Origin: Flavobacterium sp.
GTDB taxonomy: Bacteria; Bacteroidota; Bacteroidia; Flavobacteriales; Flavobacteriaceae
Assembly (NCBI GenBank): GCA_016714905.1
Contig: JADKBW010000007.1
Span: forward strand, 124,001 to 188,000
Direction of reading: 5' to 3'
DNA: 64,000 nucleotides
Shown: positions 17,736 to 27,679 of the stretch, one piece after another
Layout: each line of letters opens with the position of its first letter
How positions within the stretch are numbered: position 1 is the stretch's first letter
Program-made: the position numbers and the translations under genes
The notes under the pieces: model-generated
Seen by the model: the letters and a program-made list of their open reading frames with translations, nothing else
Told to the model about the DNA's origin: nothing
The model's database searches: none

Positions 17736-19151
17736 ATGAAGAAATTCATTTCATTTTCAGTAATAGTAGCTATGTTGGTTGGCTGTGGCGGCTCGAGCGA
17801 CAAAGGTGAATTGGTAGGAGTTAAAGGCAAGAAATGGAATCCTGAAAAGCCTTATGGGATGACATTGGTTCCTGGTGGTTCATTCATTATGGGAAAATCA
17901 GACGATGATTTGGCAAACATTCAAGATGCTCCAACCAAAACAGTTACAGTAAGATCGTTTTACATGGATGAAACCGAAATTACTAATAGTGAGTATCGCG
18001 AGTTTGTTGAATGGGTTAAAGATTCAACAATTAGAGTTCGGTTAGCTATTTTGGCTGATGAAGTTGGTGGTGGTGGAACTGCGGGAGCTGCTAAAGGAGG
18101 GAAATCAGGCAAAAATGCAGGAAGCATTGGTGATTTTGCTTTTAATGACGCGGATCCGGCAAAAATGACGGCATATGATAAATATATGTACGAGAATTAT
18201 TATAGCGTCGGAACTGATGATGATCCATACGCTGGACGAAAGTTAAATAGAAAAGTTAAATTGATTAAAGACACTTCTAAATATCCAGATGAGTATTATA
18301 CAGAAGTGATGGATACGATGTATTTGCCTGTTGCTGAATCTTTTAATGGGCTTAGAACGATAGATGTCAATAAATTGAAATTTCGCTATTCTTACATGGA
18401 TATTCAAGCGGCTGCCAAGGCAAAGACTGGTAAGAGAAAGGATTTTATTAAAACTGAGCAAACTAAGGTTTACCCTGACACAACAGTTTGGATAAAGGAT
18501 TTTGCATATTCATATAATGAACCGATGCATAATGACTATTTATGGCACCAAGCCTATTCTGAGTACCCAGTTGTTGGGGTAAATTGGAAACAGGCAAAGG
18601 CATTTTGTGCATGGAGAACTTTAAAGAAAAATACCTACATAAAATCCAAAAAGAAGGGTAGAGATTTGACAAATTCGTTCAGATTACCAACTGAGGCAGA
18701 ATGGGAATATTCTGCTAGAGGAGGTTTGCAATCTGGAGCATACCCATGGGGAGGGCCTTATACTAAAAATGATAGAGGTTGTTTCTTGGCTAATTTTAAA
18801 CCAAATCGTGGGGATTATGCTGCTGATCAATCACTCTACACAGTAGAAGCCAAATCATTTGAACCAAATGGTTATAATCTGTATAACATGGCAGGGAATG
18901 TTGCTGAATGGACGGATTCGTCATATGATGCAGGTGCTTATGAGTATGTTTCTTCTATGAATCCTAATGTTCCAGATTCTAAAAACATGCGGAAAGTAGT
19001 TCGAGGAGGTTCTTGGAAAGATGTTGCATATTTTCTTCAGGTAAGTACGCGAGACTTTGAGTACGCTGACACAGCTAGAAGTTATATTGGTTTCAGAACA
19101 GTACAAGATTACATGGGAACTGTGACCACGGGTAAAGCACCTAAAAGATAA
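17736..19151 (+). CDS. gldK: Gliding motility lipoprotein GldK (T9SS outer-membrane ring)
   Basis: 471-residue lipoprotein with SPII signal MKKFISFSVIVAMLVGC (lipid-bearing Cys at residue 17). The rest is a formylglycine-generating-enzyme/sulfatase-modifying fold: MTLVPGGSFIMGKSD near residue 42, FYMDETEITNSEYREFV, FRLPTEAEWEYSARGG, and MAGNVAEWTDSSYD near the C-terminus. GldK (PorK) forms the periplasmic ring with GldN at the outer membrane and is required for T9SS secretion and gliding. It is first in gldKLMN. Confidence 0.95.
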   Translation: MKKFISFSVIVAMLVGCGGSSDKGELVGVKGKKWNPEKPYGMTLVPGGSFIMGKSDDDLANIQDAPTKTVTVRSFYMDETEITNSEYREFVEWVKDSTIRVRLAILADEVGGGGTAGAAKGGKSGKNAGSIGDFAFNDADPAKMTAYDKYMYENYYSVGTDDDPYAGRKLNRKVKLIKDTSKYPDEYYTEVMDTMYLPVAESFNGLRTIDVNKLKFRYSYMDIQAAAKAKTGKRKDFIKTEQTKVYPDTTVWIKDFAYSYNEPMHNDYLWHQAYSEYPVVGVNWKQAKAFCAWRTLKKNTYIKSKKKGRDLTNSFRLPTEAEWEYSARGGLQSGAYPWGGPYTKNDRGCFLANFKPNRGDYAADQSLYTVEAKSFEPNGYNLYNMAGNVAEWTDSSYDAGAYEYVSSMNPNVPDSKNMRKVVRGGSWKDVAYFLQVSTRDFEYADTARSYIGFRTVQDYMGTVTTGKAPKR

Positions 19152-19201
19152 ATAATTAACCAATTAAATATACATTAACTTAACTAACTAAATTTTTTAT
19201 T

Positions 19202-19852
19202 ATGGCATTATTAAGCAAAAAAGCAATGAATTTCGCTTACGGTATGGGAGCGGCAATTGTAATCATCGGAGCATTATTCAAAATTACTCACATAGAGTTT
19301 GGCTTTATTACTGGTAACTTAATGTTAACAATTGGTCTAGTAACAGAAGCGCTTATATTTGGATTGTCTGCATTTGAACCAGTAGATGACGAGTTGGATT
19401 GGACATTAGTATACCCAGAACTTGCAAATGGAGAAGCTAGAAAGAAAGAAGCGAAAAAGGAAGATGCGAAAGATGCACAGGGGATGTTGTCTCAAAAACT
19501 AGATGCTATGTTGAAAGAGGCTAAAGTTGATGGGGAGTTGATGGCTAGTTTAGGTAATAGTATCAAGAACTTTGAATCAGCAGCGAAAGGCATTGCACCT
19601 GCTGTGGACGGTATTGCTGCTACTAAGAAATACAGTGAAGAATTAACACTAGCTGCTGCTCAAATGGAGTCTTTGAATAGTCTATACAAAATTCAATTGG
19701 ATAGCGCTTCTAGAAATGCACAAATCAACAATGAAGTGGCAGAAAATAATTTAAAACTAAAAGATCAAATGCAGTCATTAACATCAAACTTGTCGTCATT
19801 GAACAATGTTTATGGTGGAATGTTATCTGCAATGAGTAATAAAGGGAATTAG
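19202..19852 (+). CDS. gldL: Gliding motility protein GldL (T9SS motor, inner membrane)
   Basis: 216 residues. Two N-terminal membrane helices (about 10-27 and 37-56) are followed by a cytoplasmic coiled-coil tail rich in Asn/Gln/Ser. The second helix carries Glu49 in LTIGLVTEALIFG, the membrane acidic residue thought to couple proton flow to rotation in GldL/PorL. GldL and GldM form the inner-membrane motor powering T9SS. It starts 50 nt after gldK and precedes gldM by 49 nt. Confidence 0.95.
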   Translation: MALLSKKAMNFAYGMGAAIVIIGALFKITHIEFGFITGNLMLTIGLVTEALIFGLSAFEPVDDELDWTLVYPELANGEARKKEAKKEDAKDAQGMLSQKLDAMLKEAKVDGELMASLGNSIKNFESAAKGIAPAVDGIAATKKYSEELTLAAAQMESLNSLYKIQLDSASRNAQINNEVAENNLKLKDQMQSLTSNLSSLNNVYGGMLSAMSNKGN

Positions 19853-19901
19853 TATCTCACTACATTTTTAATATAAACAAAACAAACTTAATTAGAAAAA
19901 A

Positions 19902-21452
19902 ATGGCAGGAGGAAAATTAACCCCTAGACAGAAGATGATTAACCTGATGTATTTGGTTTTCATCGCAATGTTGGCACTAAATATGTCCAAAGAAGTATTA
20001 TCTGCTTTTGGAATTTTGAATACAAAAATTGTCGAATCTAACGCTATAGCAGATACCAGAAATGAGTCTTCATTTCTGCAGTTAGCTCAAAAGGCTTCTG
20101 ATCAACCAGGACAATATGGTGATAAGAAAGCTAAGGTAGAGAAAATCAGAGCTGTCTGTAAGGAATTTAGTGATTATTTAGAAGGTATTAAGACAGAAAT
20201 AACTAAGGAATTTCCAAAAGATAAAGAAGGGAATTATCCATGCGAACAAATGGATAAAAGCGACCAAATGGATAATATGTTCTATATTGGTGATAAAGAA
20301 TCTCCTAAAGCTAAGGAGTTTCTAGCAAAAATTCAAGGTTTTTCTGGTAAAATAAAGGCGATAGGTGGAAGCTCTATTGCTGATTCAGAAATGAAAAAAA
20401 TCGAGAAAAGATTTGCGACTAATGCGGTTTATTCTGAAAAGGCGGAAGCAAAAATCTCTTGGTTAGATTACAACTATCACCATTTTCCATTGATTGCTTC
20501 TGTTACCAAGTTAACGCAATTACAAGCAGATATTAAAACTACTGAAAGTGATGTAATGACAGGAATGTTTCAATCAGACCTAGTTGCTGCTGCTTCTCTT
20601 ACGGCATATCAACCAATAGTGGTTCCTGAAAAAACTGCGTTTTTTCAAGGAGAAGCTGTTAAAGGAAAAATTATACTTGGAAAGTTTGATCCAACCTTAG
20701 TTGCAAAATCTGTAGTTGTAAATGGTCAGTCTGTTAAAGCTACTGCCGGTCAAGCGGAATTTTCTTTTGGTGCTGGTTCTGTTGGAGAACATGATATTAC
20801 GGGTTCTTTCAATTTTGATGAAAACGGAAAAGTTATTAGTTTGCCAATAAAAGGAAATTACGTGGTAGTTCCTAGACCTAACTCCGCTACTATTTCTGCT
20901 GATAAAATGAATGTTGTTTATCGTGGTGTTGTAAATCCAATGACGATTTCGTTCGCCGGAGTTTCGGACAATAATGTTACTGCAAGTGCTCCCGGAATGA
21001 CGAAGGGAAGTAAGCCAGGTAAATATGAAATTCGACCAGGTCAGGGGACAGAATTGACAATAAATGTTACAGCTAAATTACCAGATGGTAAGCCAGTTTC
21101 GGATAAGAAAACTTTTAGAATTAAAGGTATTCCAGGTCCTACAGGAACAATCAGAGGAGAAATGGGCGTTGTTAAAGGACCAAAGAATAGTTTGGAAGTT
21201 TCTACTGTTGGGGCTAAATTGGTTGACTTTGATTTCGAGGTTGGTTTAGATGTTGTTGGATTTAATTTAAAAGTTGCCGGTCAACCTACAGTGGTAGTTC
21301 AAGGAAATAAATTAAATGCGCAATGTAAAGCAGTACTCTCTAAAGCAGGAAGAGGAGACCAAGTAACAATTTCTGAAATAAAAACAAAATTATCTGGTGC
21401 TGGTAGTTATATGTTGCCAAGAACTGCTCCAGTTATTTTTGAAGTGCAATAA
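19902..21452 (+). CDS. gldM: Gliding motility protein GldM (T9SS motor shaft)
   Basis: 516 residues with one N-terminal transmembrane helix (about 13-33, INLMYLVFIAMLALNMSKEV) preceded by the conserved MAGGKLTPRQKM cytoplasmic start. A long periplasmic region follows with the helical D1 domain and several Ig-like domains (for example KGNYVVVPRPNSATISADKM). GldM crosses the periplasm to touch the GldKN ring and carries torque from the GldL motor. Full length. Confidence 0.95.
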   Translation: MAGGKLTPRQKMINLMYLVFIAMLALNMSKEVLSAFGILNTKIVESNAIADTRNESSFLQLAQKASDQPGQYGDKKAKVEKIRAVCKEFSDYLEGIKTEITKEFPKDKEGNYPCEQMDKSDQMDNMFYIGDKESPKAKEFLAKIQGFSGKIKAIGGSSIADSEMKKIEKRFATNAVYSEKAEAKISWLDYNYHHFPLIASVTKLTQLQADIKTTESDVMTGMFQSDLVAAASLTAYQPIVVPEKTAFFQGEAVKGKIILGKFDPTLVAKSVVVNGQSVKATAGQAEFSFGAGSVGEHDITGSFNFDENGKVISLPIKGNYVVVPRPNSATISADKMNVVYRGVVNPMTISFAGVSDNNVTASAPGMTKGSKPGKYEIRPGQGTELTINVTAKLPDGKPVSDKKTFRIKGIPGPTGTIRGEMGVVKGPKNSLEVSTVGAKLVDFDFEVGLDVVGFNLKVAGQPTVVVQGNKLNAQCKAVLSKAGRGDQVTISEIKTKLSGAGSYMLPRTAPVIFEVQ

Positions 21453-21510
21453 TAATTTAAGTTAGACGCACGTTACCTTGTTAACTTAAGAAACTGATAA
21501 TTATATAAAG

Positions 21511-22401
21511 ATGAAGTATAGAAATTTTTTAATCGTTGTAGTATTTACCATTGGTGGTTTTGCTTCTTTTGCTCAGTCGAACTTGCTTAATGCAAAAGTA
21601 CCTTCTGAAATTGGAAAGAAAACAGCTGCTCAATTAATTTCTGACAATGACAAGCCATTAGCTTATGGATATGTTCATGATAGAGATGTATTGATGGGAA
21701 AAACAACTTGGGAAACTATCGATTTGGATGAGAGAATTAACTTCCCTTTATACTATCCGATTGACACCGCAAACATCGGTAAAGATAGAAGATCTTTATA
21801 TGATGTCTTGACTAAAGCCATGAAAGATGGTAAATTGACTGAGGTCTATACTGATAGCTATTTCAACACAAAGAAGACGTTGAAAGATATTGAAGCTTCT
21901 TTGACAAGAATTGATACAACCGATCCAGGTAGAGAGCAATTTAATGCTGGAATTCCAATTGATCCGCAATACATTGTACGTACAGATTTAGCTGCTATTG
22001 ATGTTGCCGATTACAAAATAAAAGGATATTGGTACTTTGATAAAAGACAAAGTGAATTGAAGTATCGTTTACTCGGTTTATGTCCAATTGTTCCCGACGT
22101 CTACACAGTGGGAAAAGAGGAGCAAGATTTCATTGAAATTTTTTGGATATATTTTCCTGCAGCGAGAGAAGTGCTGCATGAGGCCAAGGCGTTTAATGAT
22201 CGAAATTCCGCGATGCCTATTACTTTTGATCATTTGTTAAATTCACGTCGTTTTAATGCAGTGATATACAAAGAAGAGAATGTCTATGGTGATAGAGAAA
22301 TTGCTGAGTACATGAAGGAAAATTCTCAAATGCAATTGCTCGAGTCGGAACGTGTTAAGGATAAGATTAGAGATTTCGAACAAGATATGTGGAATTATTA
22401 A
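21511..22401 (+). CDS. gldN: Gliding motility protein GldN (T9SS ring component)
   Basis: 296 residues with a cleavable signal peptide (FASFAQS, about residue 23). The conserved periplasmic GldN/PorN domain follows (DRDVLMGKTTWETIDLDERIN, and EIFWIYFPAAREVLHEAKAF). GldN partners GldK in the outer-membrane-associated ring contacted by GldM. It is the last gene of gldKLMN and is followed directly by a strong intrinsic terminator. Confidence 0.95.
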   Translation: MKYRNFLIVVVFTIGGFASFAQSNLLNAKVPSEIGKKTAAQLISDNDKPLAYGYVHDRDVLMGKTTWETIDLDERINFPLYYPIDTANIGKDRRSLYDVLTKAMKDGKLTEVYTDSYFNTKKTLKDIEASLTRIDTTDPGREQFNAGIPIDPQYIVRTDLAAIDVADYKIKGYWYFDKRQSELKYRLLGLCPIVPDVYTVGKEEQDFIEIFWIYFPAAREVLHEAKAFNDRNSAMPITFDHLLNSRRFNAVIYKEENVYGDREIAEYMKENSQMQLLESERVKDKIRDFEQDMWNY

Positions 22402-22421
22402 TTTGATTTCATTGACACACT

Positions 22422-22453
22422 AAACTCCTATCAAATGATAGGAGTTTTTTTAT
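22422..22453 (+). terminator. Intrinsic terminator after gldN
   Basis: Arm AAACTCCTATC (22422-22432) pairs with GATAGGAGTTT (22437-22447) around a 4-nt loop and leads into a T-tract. It closes the gldKLMN operon. Confidence 0.85.
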
Positions 22454-22462
22454 TTTAGCAGA

Positions 22463-23506
22463 ATGATAGATTATTTAATTATTGGGGCTGGATTAGCGGG
22501 CATCTCATTTGCTGAGACGGCGTTGCGCAACAATAAGAAAATATTAGTCATTGACGGTGGTCAAAACTCGTCTTCTAAAGTTGCTGCTGGGTTATATAAT
22601 CCTGTCATATTAAAGCGGTTTACGCCAGTCTGGGACGCTCAAAACCAACTTTTAGTACTAAATGATTTCTATAGAAATCTCGAATCAAAATTGGACCAGC
22701 AATTTGATTTCAAAAAACCAATTCTACGTAAGTTTTTTTCCATAGAAGAACAGAATAACTGGTATGTAGCTTGTGATAAGTTGGATTTAGCACCATTCTT
22801 ATCCACAGAGTTAATTTCGCGCAAGTTTCGTGGAATAGAATCTCCATTTGATTTCGGAGTAGTAAATGCAACCGGTTATATTGAGGTGTCTTTATTATTG
22901 AAGAACTATACACAGTATTTGCACGAAAGAGGTATATTCGTCAATGATACTTTTGACTATAGTCTTTTAACCACTACTGACGAATGCATACGATACAAGG
23001 ATTTCAAAGCAAAACACATCATCTTTGCAGAAGGCTTCGGAATGCATCAAAATCCATTTTTTAATGACCTGCCTTTAGACGGTGTGAAAGGGGAACTTTT
23101 TATTATCAAAGCACCTCAGCTGGATTTGGATGTCATTGTGAATACCAGCGTCTTTATATTGCCTTTAGGTGAGCATTTATTCAAAGTGGGAGCGACCTAT
23201 AATTGGAACGATAAAACCAGTACTCCCACGCAAGAAGGCAAAGAAGAGCTAATTGATAGAATCAAAGAAATTTTAACCTGTGAATTTGAAATTATTTCGC
23301 ATTATGCTGGTGTTCGCCCAACAGTCAAAGATCGAAAGCCGTTGGTTGGAAAGCATCCCGACTATAAGAATATGTATATACTGAATGGCTTGGGAACTCG
23401 AGGAGTTATGCTAGGACCGTCCATGGCAAAAGCATTATATGAGTTTATCGAGGATGGCGTTCCTCTAGCACCAGAAATAAACATCAATAGGTTTAGAAAA
23501 AAGTAG
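22463..23506 (+). CDS. FAD-dependent oxidoreductase (DAO family)
   Basis: 347 residues with an N-terminal Rossmann nucleotide-binding motif (YLIIGAGLAGISFAETAL, GxGxxG at residues 8-13) and a D-amino-acid-oxidase-type C-terminal strand-helix (HYAGVRPTVKDRKPLVGKHP, then NGLGTRGVMLGPSMA). The fold supports oxidation of an amine or amino acid with FAD, but the substrate cannot be named. It is a stand-alone gene between the gldN terminator and the convergent DUF983 gene, whose stop abuts its own. Confidence 0.82.
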   Translation: MIDYLIIGAGLAGISFAETALRNNKKILVIDGGQNSSSKVAAGLYNPVILKRFTPVWDAQNQLLVLNDFYRNLESKLDQQFDFKKPILRKFFSIEEQNNWYVACDKLDLAPFLSTELISRKFRGIESPFDFGVVNATGYIEVSLLLKNYTQYLHERGIFVNDTFDYSLLTTTDECIRYKDFKAKHIIFAEGFGMHQNPFFNDLPLDGVKGELFIIKAPQLDLDVIVNTSVFILPLGEHLFKVGATYNWNDKTSTPTQEGKEELIDRIKEILTCEFEIISHYAGVRPTVKDRKPLVGKHPDYKNMYILNGLGTRGVMLGPSMAKALYEFIEDGVPLAPEININRFRKK

Positions 23507-23887
23507 TTATTTCTTGGCGTTAGAGTCGTACGAAATAAACATATTAATATAGATGTTTCGAGCCCATCGTAATACTAACGGGTATAAGACGATAATTGAA
23601 CCAACAATGATTCCAAAAGAAACTTTCAAATTCAGTTTGAAAAATACGTGTGAAATTACGAAAGCCGCAATTCCAATGGCCACATTAAGGGCATAACTCA
23701 CGTACATCGCTCCATAAAAAAAAGAGGGTTCCAATTGATATTTCAACCCACAATGACTGCATTTTTCATGCATTTTTAATACGGTCAACATGTTGAATGG
23801 ATTTGGGTTTACATACATACTCTCATTCTGACATCTCGGACAAGTTCCTGTTAAAATACTATTTAGTTTGGATCCTTTTTTTAACAT
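23507..23887 (-). CDS. DUF983 domain membrane protein
   Basis: About 126 residues from the ATG at 23887 (MLKKGSKLNSILTGTCPRCQ); 20 more codons are open upstream but have no family support. A zinc-ribbon-like pair (CPRC near residue 16, CSHCGLKY near residue 42) precedes two membrane helices. The family is DUF983, unknown function, common in Bacteroidota and Proteobacteria. It is transcribed divergently from the ABC-F gene. Confidence 0.8.
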   Translation of the reverse strand: MLKKGSKLNSILTGTCPRCQNESMYVNPNPFNMLTVLKMHEKCSHCGLKYQLEPSFFYGAMYVSYALNVAIGIAAFVISHVFFKLNLKVSFGIIVGSIIVLYPLVLRWARNIYINMFISYDSNAKK

Positions 23888-23953
23888 TTGCAAAAATTTT
23901 TTACAAAGGTATTCTTTTGTAGATGTTTCTAATGTAACAATAGTCACAATTAT

Positions 23954-25861
23954 ATGCTAAACATACACAATCTCTCAGTTTCATTCGGTGGAACGTACTT
24001 ATTCGAAGAAGTTACTTTTAGAATGGGTGCCGGCGATAGAGTAGGTCTAGTCGGGAAAAATGGCGCGGGAAAATCAACAATGCTAAAAATACTAGCAAAA
24101 GATATGATTCCTGATTCCGGAAGTATTGCTACAGAAAAAGAAGTAAAAATTGGTTTCCTTCGTCAAGATATCGATTTTGAACAAGGCAGAACCGTACTCG
24201 AAGAAGCTTATCAAGCGTTCACAGAGATTAAAGAAGTCGAAAAACGTTTGACTGAAATCAATCACCAATTGGTGACTAGAACCGATTACGAAAGTGAGCA
24301 ATACTCACAAATCATCGAGGACTTATCCGATTATACCCATCGTTTTGAGCTGCTAGGCGGTTATAATTATGTGGGCGACACCGAAAAAATTCTTCTTGGA
24401 TTGGGATTCAAACGTGAAGTGTTTAATAATCTAACGGAAACTTTTTCAGGTGGATGGAGAATGCGAATTGAATTAGCCAAATTGCTGCTGCAAGCCAACG
24501 ATATTCTACTATTAGATGAGCCAACCAATCACCTCGATATCGAAAGTATCATCTGGTTAGAAAGCTTCCTTCGCAACTATCCGGGAGTGGTTGTCATCGT
24601 TTCCCATGATAAAATGTTTCTCGATAACGTGACAAATCGCACAATCGAAATATCTTTAGGAAAAGCCTATGATTTTAATAAGCCTTATTCTCAATATCTA
24701 GAGTTACGTCACGAAATTCGTGAAAAACAACTGGCGACTCAAAAGAATCAAGCTAAGAAAATTGAAGAAACGGAAAAGCTAATTGAAAAGTTTCGTGCCA
24801 AAGCCTCTAAAGCGTCGATGGCACAGTCTCTCATCAAAAAGCTCGATAAAGTAGAACGTATTGAAGTAGACGAAGACGATAATTCCGTAATGAATATTTC
24901 CTTTCCGGTTTCTAAAGTTCCTGGAAAAGTAGTAATCGAAGCAGATCATGTTACCAAAAAATACGGAGACAAAACCATCCTCAAAGACATCAACCTCCTA
25001 GTTGAGCGTGGAAGTAAAATTGCTTTTGTCGGTCAAAATGGTCAAGGAAAATCTACCTTTATCAAAGCAATTGTCCACGAGTTCGAATTCGACGGTTCAA
25101 TCAAACTCGGACATAATGTGCAAGTCGGCTATTTCGCGCAAAATCAAGCGGAATATCTCGACGGTGAAATCACCCTTTTACGCACAATGGAAGACGCCGC
25201 AACCGATACCAATCGCTCAAAAGTACGCGATATGCTAGGCTCGTTCCTATTTCGTGGTGATGATGTAGAGAAAAAAGTAAAAGTGCTTTCCGGCGGCGAA
25301 CGAAACCGACTAGCACTGTGCAAATTATTATTGCAACCCATCAATGTGTTGCTGATGGATGAGCCAACAAATCACCTCGACATCAAATCTAAAAATGTCC
25401 TCAAAGCCGCGCTTCAAAAATTCGAAGGAACCTTACTCTTGGTTTCGCACGATAGAGATTTTCTACAAGGAATGTCGAACATTGTATACGAATTCAAAGA
25501 CCAAAAAATCAAAGAATATCTGGGCGATATCAACTATTTCTTAGAGCAGCGCAATCTCGAGAACATGCGCGAAGTCGAGAAAAAAGACGTGGTCAAAAAA
25601 GAAGTTCTGGCCAACAATACCAAAGTGTCCTACGAAGATCAGAAGAAAAACAAAACGCTTCAAAACCGACTGAGTAAAGTAGAAAGCAATATCAAACAAC
25701 TCGAAATTGATATTCAAAACGACGACAAAGCATTGGCATCCAACTACGACAAGCACATCGAAGACGCCTCGTTTTTCATCGCCTACAACAAGAAAAAAGC
25801 CGAGCTAGACAAACTACTAGATGAATGGGAACAAGTGCAATTGGAAATTGATAACGCTTAA
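23954..25861 (+). CDS. ABC-F family ATP-binding protein
   Basis: 635 residues, two ABC cassettes in tandem with no membrane segment. Cassette 1 has Walker A GKNGAGKST (34-42), signature SGGWRMR and Walker B LLLDEPTNHLDI. Cassette 2 has GQNGQGKST, LSGGERNR and LLMDEPTNHLDI. The charged linker (about 240-300) and a C-terminal coiled coil (NRLSKVESNIKQLEIDIQND) fit the Uup-like branch. ABC-F proteins act on the ribosome E-site or rescue stalled translation; the particular role is not decidable here. Confidence 0.92.
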   Translation: MLNIHNLSVSFGGTYLFEEVTFRMGAGDRVGLVGKNGAGKSTMLKILAKDMIPDSGSIATEKEVKIGFLRQDIDFEQGRTVLEEAYQAFTEIKEVEKRLTEINHQLVTRTDYESEQYSQIIEDLSDYTHRFELLGGYNYVGDTEKILLGLGFKREVFNNLTETFSGGWRMRIELAKLLLQANDILLLDEPTNHLDIESIIWLESFLRNYPGVVVIVSHDKMFLDNVTNRTIEISLGKAYDFNKPYSQYLELRHEIREKQLATQKNQAKKIEETEKLIEKFRAKASKASMAQSLIKKLDKVERIEVDEDDNSVMNISFPVSKVPGKVVIEADHVTKKYGDKTILKDINLLVERGSKIAFVGQNGQGKSTFIKAIVHEFEFDGSIKLGHNVQVGYFAQNQAEYLDGEITLLRTMEDAATDTNRSKVRDMLGSFLFRGDDVEKKVKVLSGGERNRLALCKLLLQPINVLLMDEPTNHLDIKSKNVLKAALQKFEGTLLLVSHDRDFLQGMSNIVYEFKDQKIKEYLGDINYFLEQRNLENMREVEKKDVVKKEVLANNTKVSYEDQKKNKTLQNRLSKVESNIKQLEIDIQNDDKALASNYDKHIEDASFFIAYNKKKAELDKLLDEWEQVQLEIDNA

Positions 25862-25864
25862 TTT

Positions 25865-25978
25865 TAGGAGCTATTTCCCGCTGTCCGTTACAATCTTTTT
25901 TATAATCCTTTCAGAGTGTAAAACTCCGAAAAGAGTATAAAAAAGGATTTCCTCTACCATCGGGGCTAGGGTAATCCG
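25865..25978 (+). repeat. Dispersed structured intergenic repeat, copy B
   Basis: Starts TAGGAGCTATTTCCCGCTG and ends CCATCGGGGCTAGGG. The inner stem CTTTTTTATA (25895-25904) pairs with TATAAAAAAG (25936-25945), a different stem sequence from copy A but fully complementary. It begins 3 nt after the ABC-F stop codon. Confidence 0.8.
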
Positions 25979-25997
25979 TTCCAATCCAATTCTTTTG

Positions 25998-26005
25998 TAT
26001 ATTTG
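25998..26005 (+). promoter_or_regulatory. Probable -7 box (TATATTTG)
   Basis: TATATTTG matches the flavobacterial TAnnTTTG consensus and sits 5 nt before the ATG of the DUF4345 gene, a very short or absent leader. Confidence 0.4.
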
Positions 26006-26010
26006 AAATC

Positions 26011-26409
26011 ATGCGCCAGAATTCCTTGCAACAAAATCTTCATTTAATACTATCGAGTATTATCGTAGTTGCCGCCGCATTGATCTACGGACTCTCACCA
26101 AGTACAATCTTGCCACAACTATTCGACTTTCAAGTTGCAACAACAGATTTATCGAACGTGTTTCGAGCCATCATGGGCTTATATCTTGCCTTTGCTTTAT
26201 TTTGGATGGTCGGAATCTTCAATCACAACCTGTGGAAAGCAGCCACCTTGTCGCAAATCCTTTTTATGGGCGGATTGGCATTCGGTCGAATATTGAGTTT
26301 GCTTTTTGATGGAGTTCCCTCAATGCTTTTTGCTTTAGGAACGATAGGGGAATTGATATTGGCTGTATTTGGGTATTATCAAATTAGAATGTATTTAAGA
26401 AAAAACTAG
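26011..26409 (+). CDS. DUF4345 domain membrane protein
   Basis: 132 residues, four predicted membrane helices, with the central RAIMGLYLAFALFW motif typical of DUF4345. Function unknown. It follows repeat copy B and has its own probable promoter. The acyltransferase-like gene converges on it from downstream, 35 nt away. Confidence 0.75.
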   Translation: MRQNSLQQNLHLILSSIIVVAAALIYGLSPSTILPQLFDFQVATTDLSNVFRAIMGLYLAFALFWMVGIFNHNLWKAATLSQILFMGGLAFGRILSLLFDGVPSMLFALGTIGELILAVFGYYQIRMYLRKN

Positions 26410-26444
26410 AACATCTTCTTGAAAGCATAGTTCTAAAATTCCTT

Positions 26445-27593
26445 TTACTTAAACGGATTCCGTTCTTTCCAAATCATTTCAGGCTCTAAATAGGGAAAGA
26501 TGATCGACATTTTGGAGTTGACAAACCGATTGCTATGCTCAATCAATCCGAACATTTTGATTGGCTTGGCGCCGACAGCACTTTTAATTTCTAGGGCAGT
26601 TCTTCCAAAAACTATGCTGTCGTACTGCTTATTAATTGCATAACCAATCATGTCGTACAACATATTGAGGTAAAGCATTTTTTCCTTTTGTACCGCATCA
26701 TCGTAACCGAGAAAATACGTGTCTAAAGTTTTGCCGTTTTTAATCAGCGTGTTAAACCCAATCAGTTTCCCGTTTTCAAAGTAGCCGTAAAATAGAAACT
26801 TGTCTTTCAATTTCTCTTTAAAAACCCGAAAGTGATTCTTGGCTAAGAAAAAGGTGTTGAACGGTGCGTTTTTAGCGACATGGAAGTACAAGTCATAAAT
26901 AGCATCTTCCAAAGCTATAATTTCCGCCAAGTTCATTTTCTTTTTTTCTAAATGAAGAATTTTTTTTCGAGCCCGTTTGTATTGATCCCTGTATTTCTTG
27001 CTGAGTGCATTTACATAATCACCCTCTGAATTCCAAGTCTCGTGTATAGAAAACAGCATATTGGGTTGGGTAGTAAATACGTAGTGTTTTTGATAGTCGG
27101 CTAGCTCAAAGGACTTGATTTCTTCTTCTCCAAAGTCTTTGTATGAGGTTAGATGAATTTTTTTCCCTTTTGATTGCAATTGATTTTGCAAATCTATTGT
27201 AGCAGCGTTTATGGTTACTAGTGCTTTTTCTCGCAAAATATCTTGCGAAAAAACATAGGCATTTTGTCCAGTAAGCATATTATTACCTACAAATAAGACA
27301 TGGGAAGCAAAATTTTTGAAGATAAAGTTTCTTATGTAGGTCTTAATACATCGGTCTCTTTCACCATATGATTCAAGTTGATTCAAATCTAAGAATTGTG
27401 ACAAAAGTATTCCCACTAGGCGAGTATCATCAAACAGTCCAATATAATAACAAAACATATTCTTGGGTGCAGAAGTTTCCAATACTTCCAAATAGTCTTT
27501 TGAAAGAAAAATATTAGATGCTGCCATATCATCCCATTGGTTGGGCAGTTTTGACGTTGCGCTGTATATTTGATAAGAATAAAGTGTATTCAA
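26445..27593 (-). CDS. GNAT/FemAB-like acyltransferase-fold protein
   Basis: 382 residues with no signal peptide. The C-terminal half shows an acyl-transferase pattern: YVNALSKKYRDQYKRARKK near residue 185, FLFYGYFENGKLIGFNTLIK, and NMLYDMIGYAINKQYDSIVFGR. This resembles FemAB-like or GNAT-type proteins that move amino-acyl or acetyl groups. The substrate cannot be predicted. It is transcribed alone, divergent from the pterin dehydratase gene. Confidence 0.6.
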   Translation of the reverse strand: MNTLYSYQIYSATSKLPNQWDDMAASNIFLSKDYLEVLETSAPKNMFCYYIGLFDDTRLVGILLSQFLDLNQLESYGERDRCIKTYIRNFIFKNFASHVLFVGNNMLTGQNAYVFSQDILREKALVTINAATIDLQNQLQSKGKKIHLTSYKDFGEEEIKSFELADYQKHYVFTTQPNMLFSIHETWNSEGDYVNALSKKYRDQYKRARKKILHLEKKKMNLAEIIALEDAIYDLYFHVAKNAPFNTFFLAKNHFRVFKEKLKDKFLFYGYFENGKLIGFNTLIKNGKTLDTYFLGYDDAVQKEKMLYLNMLYDMIGYAINKQYDSIVFGRTALEIKSAVGAKPIKMFGLIEHSNRFVNSKMSIIFPYLEPEMIWKERNPFK

Positions 27594-27679
27594 TGAAATC
27601 CCATCTAATTTTTGACGGTGTAATTTAGAGAAAGTTATACGAGGGCTTCTAAATTTAACCTAACTTTATAAAAAAAGAA

